From CATOSP01 sp034422355 (GTDB taxonomy: Bacteria > Chloroflexota > Dehalococcoidia > Lucifugimonadales > UBA3495), in assembly GCA_034422355.1 (NCBI GenBank), contig DAOUJS010000120.1, forward strand, positions 1 through 17,374: DNA of 17,374 bases, given 5' to 3'. A program made the translations under genes and the position numbers. Under the pieces are notes generated by a model. The model was not told the DNA's origin. It saw nothing but the letters and a program-made list of their open reading frames with translations, and did not search any database. Of the stretch, positions 7,951 through 13,344 are shown one piece after another; within the stretch, counting starts at the first letter, position 1, and each line of letters starts with the position of its first letter.

Positions 7951-7990
7951 TGAACGGGCGCGGATGCCAATCCGCGCCCGTTCAATTCTT
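7951..7990 (+). terminator. Strong intrinsic terminator after the PaREP1/HEPN-like gene
   Basis: A perfect 15-bp stem (7951-7965 with 7970-7984) closes a GCCA tetraloop and is followed by ATTCTT. It begins 28 bases after the stop codon. The stem core is GAACGGGCGCGGAT. Confidence 0.85.
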
Positions 7991-8045
7991 GAATGTCCAC
8001 ACGCTCCAAGGTATAGAGAAGGGCGGGGCATAGCCGCTTTTCCAT

Positions 8046-8072
8046 AGCCACTTCAGCCACTTCAGCCACTTT
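8046..8072 (+). repeat. Three 9-bp direct repeats (AGCCACTTC)
   Basis: AGCCACTTC at 8046-8054 and 8055-8063, then AGCCACTTT at 8064-8072, seven bases before the ribosome-site-like GGAG (8079-8082) of the AhpD-like gene. It could be a slippage product or a repeated operator; the sequence does not decide. Confidence 0.8.
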
Positions 8073-8092
8073 ATCTACGGAGATGTTTGATC

Positions 8093-8470
8093 ATGGCAAG
8101 GATTGGACTGGTCAGGGAGGCCGAGGCCACGGGCAGGGTCAAGGAGATTTACGGAGAGATCAAGGAGACGATGGGATGGAAATTCGTCCCGGAGACCTTC
8201 CAGTTGATGGCGCACAACCCGGAACACCTGGAAGCCTACTGGAGCCATTACAGGTCGGTGATGGAGCCGGGGCTGGTTGACATAAAGACCAAGAAACTGA
8301 TTGCCTTCGTGGTATCGGCGATGAACAACTGCCAGGCTTGAGTGAGCTTCCATCTGGATGCCGTGAAGCATCTGGGAATGGACGACGCTTTCCTGGCGGA
8401 GGTTGTCGAGGTGATGGCGGAGGTGGGCAAGGGCAACCTGATCATGCACTCCCTGGGCGGCAGGCATTAG
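8093..8470 (+). CDS. AhpD/carboxymuconolactone-decarboxylase-like protein, probable selenoprotein (TGA at codon 83)
   Basis: Read through the TGA at 8339-8341, this is a 125-residue single-domain protein of the AhpD/CMD fold. It starts MARIGLVREAEATGRVKEIY and ends at TAG 8468-8470. The redox motif of the family, CxxC followed by His at +4, here reads C80-Q-A-[TGA83]-V-S-F-H87, so the TGA takes the place of the second cysteine. Homology continues in the same frame for 42 codons (FHLDAVKHLGMDDAFLAEVV) with no other lesion. A stem-loop with bacterial SECIS features starts 13 bases after the TGA. This supports selenocysteine insertion giving a CxxU centre for thiol/selenol peroxidase or disulfide chemistry. 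The glutamate usually found 12 residues before the first Cys is K68. The alternative is a nonsense mutation. An in-frame TTG at 8087 is another possible start. Confidence 0.8.
8354..8375 (+). promoter_or_regulatory. Candidate bacterial SECIS element
   Basis: CTGGATGC (8354-8361) pairs with GCATCTGG (8368-8375): eight pairs, two of them G-U, around the six-base loop CGTGAA (8362-8367). The loop begins 21 bases after the in-frame TGA and has a G among its first two bases. Both fit the published bacterial SECIS consensus (a small apical loop about 16-37 bases downstream with a guanine at loop position 1 or 2). It lies inside the coding region, as bacterial SECIS elements do. Confidence 0.7.
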
Positions 8471-8494
8471 GTATGCTCGGAGCCGTGCATTGGC

Positions 8495-8524
8495 TTGACC
8501 GTGTGCGCCTATGATAAATACAAT
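8495..8524 (+). promoter_or_regulatory. Sigma70-type promoter for the GMC oxidoreductase gene
   Basis: TTGACC (8495-8500) and TACAAT (8519-8524), each matching five of six consensus positions, are separated by 18 bases. The expected transcription start is near 8531, giving a leader of about 80 bases before ATG 8611. Confidence 0.55.
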
Positions 8525-8528
8525 TCGA

Positions 8529-8602
8529 CCGGATAGACTCGGCCGGATAGACGCAGATTCCCGTGCCTGCCATGCACTTACCATGCACCTACCATATACA
8601 GG
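8529..8602 (+). repeat. Short direct repeats in the GMC gene leader
   Basis: CCGGATAGAC occurs at 8529-8538 and 8543-8552 (period 14). An 11-bp unit, CCATGCACTTA, CCATGCACCTA, then the diverged CCATATACAGG, runs in tandem through 8570-8602 and abuts the ribosome binding site. These could be operators or slippage scars. Confidence 0.7.
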
Positions 8603-8610
8603 GAGGGGAC

Positions 8611-10158
8611 ATGAAATACGACTACATCATCGTTGGGGCCGGTTCGGCCGGCAGCACCCTGGCGAGCCGGCTGTCGGAGGACCCGGAAAAGGCGGTGCTG
8701 CTGCTGGAGGCGGGGCCGGACTTCCCGGACTTCGAGCACCTGCCCGAGGACATCAAGTTCGGCAACAACGTATGGCTGTCGGCCTACGGGCCGCACTCCT
8801 GGGGGTTTGAGGCGCAGGTGACGCCGCAGCAGACGAACCTGGTCATTCCCAGGGGCAAGGCCACCGGCGGGTCCAGCGCAATCAACGGACAGGTGCTGTA
8901 CCGGGGGATTCCGGAGGACTACGACCGCTGGGCCGAGTGGGGCAACGACGAGTGGGCCTACACGAGGATACTGCCCTACTTCCGCAAGATGGAGACGGAC
9001 CTGGACTATCCGGGGGGAGACTTCCACGGCGACGACGGCCCGATACCGGTGCGCCGGTATCCCAGGGATGAGTGGCTGCCCCATGCCACGGCGTTCCAGG
9101 ACGCCTGCCTGGCGGAGGGGTTTCCCGACGACCCGGACCAGAACCACCCGGAATCCACGGGGGTGTCACCCAGGGCGCGGAACACCCTGGAAGGGGTCCG
9201 CATCAGCACAGCGATTGCCTACCTGGGGCCGGCCCGGCACCGCCTGAACCTGACCGTCAAGGCCGACGTCCATGCCCGGCGGGTGCTGTTCGAGGGGAAG
9301 CGGGCGACAGGAGTCGAGGTTGAGAGCGGCGGGGAGGTTTTCTCAGTGGAGGGCGAGACCATCATCCTCAGCAGCGGCGCAATCGGCTCTCCGCACCTGC
9401 TGCTGCTCTCCGGGGTGGGACCCGCGGAGCACCTGGGCAGGTTCGGCGTGCCCCTGATCCATGACCTGCCCGGGGTGGGCCAGAACCTCCGCGACCACCC
9501 GTCGGCGACGGTCCTGTTCCGGGCGAGGGGGGAGAAACCGGATGTTCAGGCCCCGGTGATACAGGTCGGGCTGCGGTACACGGTGGAGGGTTCATACCTG
9601 CGCAACGACATGCAGGTAAGCCCGACGATGCTGACCAGCGAGCACCGGCCGGTGCAGGTGGAGATCAGCGACGACGGCAACTACCTGGGGGTCAGTTGCA
9701 GCCTACAGTTGGCCCTGGGAGCGGGGGAACTGCAACTGCAAACCACCGATCCCGCGGTACAGCCCTTCCTCAACTACAACTACTACACCGAGCCGTTTGA
9801 CCTGGAACGGATGCGGAAGGCGGTGCGCCTGGCCATCCGGCTGGCCGACCATCCCTCGTTCCGCGACCTGATCATCGAGCGGGTGTCGCCCACGGACGAG
9901 GAGCTTGCGTCGGACGACGCCTTGAACGACTGGCTGATGCAGTACACCGGCACGTCCCACCACGTGTCGGGCACCTGCAAGATGGGGCCGGATTCGGACG
10001 GAATGGCGGTGGTGGACCAGTATGCGAGGGTCCGCGGGGTGGAAGGGCTGAGGGTGGCGGACGCCTCCATCATGCCCGACTGCATCCGGGCGAACACCAA
10101 CGCCACGACGATAATGATCGCGGAGAGGGTGGCCGACTTTATCAAAGAGGGGCGATAA
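8611..10158 (+). CDS. GMC family FAD-dependent oxidoreductase (choline dehydrogenase-like)
   Basis: A 515-residue flavoenzyme. The N-terminal dinucleotide fold has IIVGAGSAGS (6-15) and LLLEAGP (30-36). The two GMC signatures appear as GKATGGSSAINGQ (82-94) and SSGAIGSPHLLLLSGVGP (254-271). The active-site pair is H451 in SHHVSGT and N497 in RANTNATTIMIAE. Such enzymes oxidise primary alcohols to aldehydes; the actual substrate cannot be inferred. ATG 8611 is preceded by GGGAGGGG; the frame is open upstream but earlier starts would extend before the fold's first strand. It has its own promoter-like site and a terminator hairpin, and its last codons lie inside a 13-bp tandem repeat. The neighbouring amidohydrolase, SDR and VOC genes on the other strand suggest a small-molecule catabolism region. 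Confidence 0.95.
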   Translation: MKYDYIIVGAGSAGSTLASRLSEDPEKAVLLLEAGPDFPDFEHLPEDIKFGNNVWLSAYGPHSWGFEAQVTPQQTNLVIPRGKATGGSSAINGQVLYRGIPEDYDRWAEWGNDEWAYTRILPYFRKMETDLDYPGGDFHGDDGPIPVRRYPRDEWLPHATAFQDACLAEGFPDDPDQNHPESTGVSPRARNTLEGVRISTAIAYLGPARHRLNLTVKADVHARRVLFEGKRATGVEVESGGEVFSVEGETIILSSGAIGSPHLLLLSGVGPAEHLGRFGVPLIHDLPGVGQNLRDHPSATVLFRARGEKPDVQAPVIQVGLRYTVEGSYLRNDMQVSPTMLTSEHRPVQVEISDDGNYLGVSCSLQLALGAGELQLQTTDPAVQPFLNYNYYTEPFDLERMRKAVRLAIRLADHPSFRDLIIERVSPTDEELASDDALNDWLMQYTGTSHHVSGTCKMGPDSDGMAVVDQYARVRGVEGLRVADASIMPDCIRANTNATTIMIAERVADFIKEGR

Positions 10159-10224
10159 AGAAGGGCGATAAAGAGGGCCGATGAAGAGGGGCGACAGGGA
10201 AGGCCGATAAAGAAGGGCGGCAGC
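10147..10224 (+). repeat. Six tandem 13-bp units across the GMC stop codon
   Basis: Six consecutive 13-bp units start at 10147, 10160, 10173, 10186, 10199 and 10212. The consensus is GAGGGGCGATAAA with one to five differences per unit. The first unit encodes the end of the GMC protein, including its TAA, and three further units carry the same TAA or a TGA in other frames. It looks like local expansion of the gene's last codons. Confidence 0.9.
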
Positions 10225-10257
10225 GCCCGCGGCGGGCAACCCGGCCGTTGACCCGGA

Positions 10258-10282
10258 CAGGGAGGGAGCGGTCCCCTCCCTG
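10258..10282. terminator. Bidirectional hairpin terminator between GMC and VOC genes
   Basis: CAGGGAGGG (10258-10266) pairs perfectly with CCCTCCCTG (10274-10282) around a seven-base loop. It sits between convergent genes, 99 bases after the GMC stop and 10 bases after the VOC stop on the other strand. The following T-run is weak on both sides, so strength is uncertain. Confidence 0.55.
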
Positions 10283-10292
10283 TTGTCTTCGG

Positions 10293-10688
10293 CTAGTCCC
10301 TGCGCTGCACCAGCTCGATCAACACATCGTCGGGACCCTCGATATAGGACAACCGGCCTCCGCCGGCGACTTCCGTTATGGGCAGGACGACGCGGACCCC
10401 GGAGGCCGCGAGCCGCTCCATGTCGGCGTCAATGTCGTCCACCACGAAACCGAAATGCTCCAACCCGAGCCGGTTCAACTCCGCCACGGGCCTGTCGTCC
10501 GGAGACCCCTCCTTCTGGGAGGAGATATTGAGCCGCACCGGACCCTCCAGCTCCATACCGATGGTGATGGTGCCGGGCATGACCTCCCGGGCCGACAATA
10601 CCGTGGCCCCGAAGTGCTTCTCGTACCATGCGGCCGAGGCGTGGGGGTCGGCGGCGCGGATATGCACGTGGTTTATCGCGTAGCCCAT
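10293..10688 (-). CDS. VOC-fold (glyoxalase/dioxygenase superfamily) protein
   Basis: A 131-residue protein with two paired beta-alpha-beta-beta-beta modules typical of the vicinal oxygen chelate fold. The first begins INHVHIRAADP (5-15) with WYEKHFG; the second has LEHFGFVVDDIDA (76-88) and ends with GPDDVLIELVQ. Likely metal ligands are H7 or H9, H78 and E125, with the fourth (usually from the first module's last strand) near E46. It resembles methylmalonyl-CoA epimerase or lactoylglutathione-lyase-like members, but the substrate is unknown. GGGAGG lies seven bases before ATG 10688. It is downstream of the SDR gene on the same strand with a 140-base gap that contains short repeats, so it may have its own transcript. 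Confidence 0.88.
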   Translation of the reverse strand: MGYAINHVHIRAADPHASAAWYEKHFGATVLSAREVMPGTITIGMELEGPVRLNISSQKEGSPDDRPVAELNRLGLEHFGFVVDDIDADMERLAASGVRVVLPITEVAGGGRLSYIEGPDDVLIELVQRRD

Positions 10689-10738
10689 CGTTTTTCCTCC
10701 CGGATTTTCGTCCCAGATTAGTCAAGCCCTTGATCAGA

Positions 10739-10777
10739 CCAGTTGGTCATGCCAGTTGACCAGGCCAGTTCGCAGCG
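10739..10777. repeat. Three CCAGTT repeats with 13-bp period upstream of the VOC gene
   Basis: CCAGTT begins at 10739, 10752 and 10765. Within the array TGGTCA (10744-10749) and TGACCA (10757-10762) form an inverted repeat. It lies 50 to 90 bases before the VOC start, where an operator could sit. No function is demonstrated by the sequence. Confidence 0.6.
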
Positions 10778-10828
10778 TGGGGGCTGCTTTCCTGCCCAGC
10801 CCGCGTGCCCAGCGGCTGTAGTACCAGC

Positions 10829-11602
10829 CTAGCCCCTGCCGATATAGGGCATGGCGGTGGCCATTACGGTCATAAACTGCACGTTGGCGTCCAGGGGCAG
10901 GCCGGCCATGTAGACAACGGCCCTGGCGACGTTCTCCACGTCCATGGTCGGCTCGGCCAGGACGTCCCCGTTGGGCTGGAGGATGCCGGTGGAGATAACG
11001 CCGGTCATCTCGGTGGCCGCGTTGCCGATGTCGATCTGGCCGCAGGCGATGTTGTACTTGCGCCCGTCCAGGGACGAGGAGCGGGTAAGGCCGGTCATGG
11101 CGTGCTTGGTGGCGGTGTAGGGGGCGGAGTTGGGCCGGGGGACCTGGGCCGAGATGGAGCCGTTGTTGATGATGCGGCCCCCCATGGGGTCCTGGTCCTT
11201 CATCACGCGGAAGGCGGCCTGGGTACAGAGGAATGCGCCGGTGATGTTCACGTCCACGACTCTCTGCCACTGCTCGTAGGTCAGGTCTTCGAGGAGGACG
11301 GGAGGCGCGCCGGTGCCGGCGTTGTTGAACAACAGGTCCAGCCGTCCGAACCTCTCGGTGGCCGCGGCAAAGAGGGCCTGGACCTGGGCGGGGTCGCCCA
11401 CGTCGGTGGGGACCACCAGGGTCCGGGAGCCGTCCGGGCCGGCGGCGGCGACCGTGCCCTCCAGGGGCTGGGCGCGCCGTCCGGCCAGCGCCACGGAATA
11501 GCCCTCCCGCAACAGGGCGAGGGCCGCGCTCCTGCCGACGCCGGTGCCCGCTCCTGTTACGATTGCAACCCTTACCTGTGCAACCCTTGCCTGGGAACTC
11601 AT
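10829..11602 (-). CDS. Short-chain dehydrogenase/reductase (SDR)
   Basis: A 257-residue classical SDR. The NAD(P)-binding TGAGTGVG glycine motif is at 16-23 and NNAG at 93-96. The catalytic tetrad is N119 (VDVN), S149 (NNGSIS), Y162 and K166 (YTATK). It oxidises or reduces an alcohol/ketone; cofactor preference and substrate cannot be fixed, though R42-R43 after the second strand (LAGRR) would suit NADP. ATG 11602 has AGGAGG eight bases upstream. The frame stays open far upstream, but that extension is antisense-like sequence over the amidohydrolase end. It starts 59 bases after the amidohydrolase stop and is probably co-transcribed with it. Residues 5-14 (QARVA-QVRVA) derive from a 15-bp tandem duplication. 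Confidence 0.95.
   Translation of the reverse strand: MSSQARVAQVRVAIVTGAGTGVGRSAALALLREGYSVALAGRRAQPLEGTVAAAGPDGSRTLVVPTDVGDPAQVQALFAAATERFGRLDLLFNNAGTGAPPVLLEDLTYEQWQRVVDVNITGAFLCTQAAFRVMKDQDPMGGRIINNGSISAQVPRPNSAPYTATKHAMTGLTRSSSLDGRKYNIACGQIDIGNAATEMTGVISTGILQPNGDVLAEPTMDVENVARAVVYMAGLPLDANVQFMTVMATAMPYIGRG
11564..11593 (-). repeat. 15-bp tandem duplication inside the SDR N-terminus
   Basis: TGCAACCCTTACCTG (11564-11578) and TGCAACCCTTGCCTG (11579-11593) differ by one base. On the coding strand they give the five-residue repeat QARVA-QVRVA just before the first beta-strand, so the reading frame is kept. Confidence 0.9.
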
Positions 11603-11661
11603 GGCCCGCGCCTCCTGCCGTGTCCGTTTTCCAGTGGGTGGTGTCCGCCGGGTTCCGGGAG

Positions 11662-12678
11662 CTAAACGTCGATGCCGTAGACCCTGGCGGCGTTGTCGTG
11701 GAACATGGCGGCCCGCTCGGACGGGGAATAGCCGGCGGTCATCCGCTTGAAGGCGTTGTACATCACATTGTAGGAATAGGAAACCTTGTCGGGCGGGAAG
11801 TTGCTCTCGAACATGGCGCGCTCCGGGCCGAACCGGTCGATGCAGTAGGTCATAAGGGGGGACAGGGCCTCGGCAAGCTCTTCGGAGCCGATGGGGGTCT
11901 CGCGGGTGTGCCAGTCGAAGCCGTAGCGGGGCTGGCCGACGCCGCCGAGCTTGACCACGACGTTGGGACACTGGGCCAGGGCGGCCACGCCCTCGCGCCA
12001 TGCGGGGATTACCTCATCATCCCGGTCCCCGTAGGGTCCTACGCGCATGAGGCCGCAGATGTGGTTGGACACAATGGTCAGGTCGGGGACTGCCCTGGCG
12101 AAGTCCGCCAGCTCGCCAAGCTGAGGGAAGAAGACGGTATTCTCGTAGACCAGGCCCCTGCGGGCCAGGGCCCTGGCCCCGGCGCGGAACCGCTCACTGG
12201 AGAGCATACCCTCCGGGGCGCGGTTTTCGACCTCCGGGTGGGGGTCCCAACCGGCGGAGTGGCGGATGCCGCGGAAGCGGTTGGGGCTGGCGGCCTGCAG
12301 GGCGTCCAAGACCGGCTCCACGCCGTCGCCGAGGTCCAGGTTGGCATGGCCGATGATGGCCGCCGCAGCCCGGCAGGGGCCGTACAGCCCGCTGGCGCTG
12401 GCGGCGGCCAGTCCCTGGACGAACTCGACCTCTCCGACGGGCCGCAGCTCCTCCGGCCCGCCGGGGCGGTACATGGCGCGAGCCTCGATGAACACGGTGG
12501 AGCGGACGTTGTGGCCGCTGTTGACGTCGGCCATCAGCTCGTGGAGCAGGTAACGGTGATAGGGGACCCGGTCACGCCGGAAGTCCCAGAAGTGGTGGTG
12601 GGCGTCGCAGATGGGCAGTTCGGGTTCGAGGGCAGGTTCTTCGGTCAAAGCCAGCCAGTCGTTGCCTCCGTATGCCAT
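11662..12678 (-). CDS. Amidohydrolase-family metal-dependent hydrolase (COG3618-like)
   Basis: A 338-residue TIM-barrel hydrolase of the amidohydrolase-2 type. The first strand carries ICDAHHHFWDF (23-33), whose HxH pair binds the catalytic metal. GHANLDL, RGIRHSAGWDP and VSNHICG supply further barrel-end histidines, and FESNFPPDK near the end is the usual terminal-acid segment. Relatives hydrolyse lactones or decarboxylate aromatic and sugar-derived acids; the substrate here is not determined. ATG 12678 has GGAGGAG a few bases upstream. It heads a minus-strand cluster with the SDR and VOC genes. A damaged copy of its first 19 codons and ribosome site occurs at 16488-16560. Confidence 0.93.
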   Translation of the reverse strand: MAYGGNDWLALTEEPALEPELPICDAHHHFWDFRRDRVPYHRYLLHELMADVNSGHNVRSTVFIEARAMYRPGGPEELRPVGEVEFVQGLAAASASGLYGPCRAAAAIIGHANLDLGDGVEPVLDALQAASPNRFRGIRHSAGWDPHPEVENRAPEGMLSSERFRAGARALARRGLVYENTVFFPQLGELADFARAVPDLTIVSNHICGLMRVGPYGDRDDEVIPAWREGVAALAQCPNVVVKLGGVGQPRYGFDWHTRETPIGSEELAEALSPLMTYCIDRFGPERAMFESNFPPDKVSYSYNVMYNAFKRMTAGYSPSERAAMFHDNAARVYGIDV

Positions 12679-12771
12679 AGCCGCTCCTCCGTATTGAGAT
12701 TGGCGTCTTGAGATTTGCGCCCTGGGTGTTGATTGCAAGCGTCCCTAATCCTAACACATGCGGGATGGGGA

Positions 12772-12966
12772 GGGTCTTTCGATTTTTGTCCGAACCGTGA
12801 TTCATGTGATTGATGGATGGGCATGATTCTCCAAATCACGGCTATCCCTTCTCTGTGAAATTGTCTGAACTGTGATTCATGTGATTGATGGATGGGCATG
12901 ATTCTTCAAATCACGGCTATTCCTGAATCAGAAAAAGCACAGTGCAGACAAAGAATCGAAAGACCC
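12772..12966 (+). repeat. Palindromic dispersed repeat, compound copy (two units)
   Basis: The element is bounded by a perfect 13-bp inverted repeat, GGGTCTTTCGATT (12772-12784) and its complement (12954-12966). Inside are two direct units 75 bp apart. The first, from 12786, lacks its right arm. The second, 12861-12951, is the full 91-bp core also found inverted at 7343-7433. The right inner arm of the second unit has two mismatches. It lies in the 532-base gap upstream of the amidohydrolase and leader ORF. It is a likely mobile or REP-like non-coding element. Confidence 0.85.
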
Positions 12967-13211
12967 CAGGGCCTTGGCTCGGGCTTCCGCGCCGGTCCGC
13001 GGCCGTCCAGGCGCAGACATACAATCAATTTCGTTGAAAGACCTTGCAAAATGCCCACGCATCACGGTTTATGGTGTAGAATCTCCCTGGATTCTTGGCC
13101 AATGCCGGCGCAATACGCCGGGCGCGAGAATCCGACGAAGGGGCGCGCCGCCCGGGACCAACAGGCCCCGCCGGGAAAGGCAGCGACCGCCAGCAAGGAG
13201 GCAGGACAGCC
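12967..13211. other. Intergenic region without a supported gene
   Basis: Between the dispersed repeat and the leader ORF I see no convincing coding region. It holds a 6-bp hairpin CCGGCG/CGCCGG (13105-13121) and a TAGAAT (13077-13082) that could be a -10 box, but no -35 lies at a proper distance. The promoter of the downstream leader ORF and surface-protein gene presumably lies here. Confidence 0.5.
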
Positions 13212-13310
13212 ATGTTCGATATAGGCAACAACCCGAGAAGCAAGGCAGGCCGCCTGTTGAGGGCGGTATTGCCCGGTAAGCCCCCCCCCCCCCCGAGTTT
13301 CAGCCTCTGA
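13212..13310 (+). CDS. Putative 32-residue leader ORF ending in a poly-C-encoded proline run
   Basis: ATG 13212 is preceded by AAGGAGG (10 bases spacing) and opens a 32-codon frame, MFDIGNNPRSKAGRLLRAVL followed by PGK, five prolines and SFSL, to TGA 13308-13310. The prolines come from a 14-C tract. The stop lies only eight bases before a hairpin holding the ribosome site and start codon of the surface-protein gene. With one C fewer the frame would run directly into that gene. No homologue is recognised. Being translated is inferred from the ribosome site alone. Confidence 0.4.
   Translation: MFDIGNNPRSKAGRLLRAVLPGKPPPPPSFSL
13281..13294 (+). repeat. Poly-C tract of 14
   Basis: Fourteen consecutive C residues, by far the longest homopolymer in the window, lie inside the leader ORF 35 bases before the surface-protein start. 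Tracts of this length slip in replication and are used as phase-variation switches in other bacteria. The exact count is also prone to sequencing error. Confidence 0.9.
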
Positions 13311-13318
13311 AAAACGCA

Positions 13319-13344
13319 GGAGGCCCGGTATGATGCGGGCCTCC
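13319..13344 (+). promoter_or_regulatory. Hairpin enclosing the Shine-Dalgarno and start codon of the surface-protein gene
   Basis: GGAGGCCCG (13319-13327) pairs perfectly with CGGGCCTCC (13336-13344). The AGGAGG ribosome site lies in the 5' arm and both ATG codons (13330, 13333) are in the eight-base loop. AAAA precedes and TTCTTC follows, so it also resembles an intrinsic terminator. It could block initiation, or terminate transcription, unless it is opened, for example by a ribosome finishing the leader ORF. Confidence 0.65.

Noticed and set aside
8339..8341. TGA read as tryptophan (recoded genetic code)
   Set aside because: TGA serves as a normal stop for the S9 peptidase gene in the same window, and the family expects Cys, not Trp, at this site.
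8075..8584. Minus-strand open frame covering the AhpD-like gene
   Set aside because: The plus-strand frame gives a recognised AhpD-type protein on both sides of the TGA; the minus frame gives no recognisable motif.
11603..12001. N-terminal extension of the SDR frame by 133 codons
   Set aside because: It overlaps the end of the amidohydrolase in another frame, is rich in arginine and proline as expected of a shadow, and the SDR has a good ribosome site at its own ATG 11602.
13077..13082. TAGAAT as the promoter -10 of the leader ORF
   Set aside because: No acceptable -35 lies 16-18 bases upstream and no TGn extension is present, so it was not called as a promoter.
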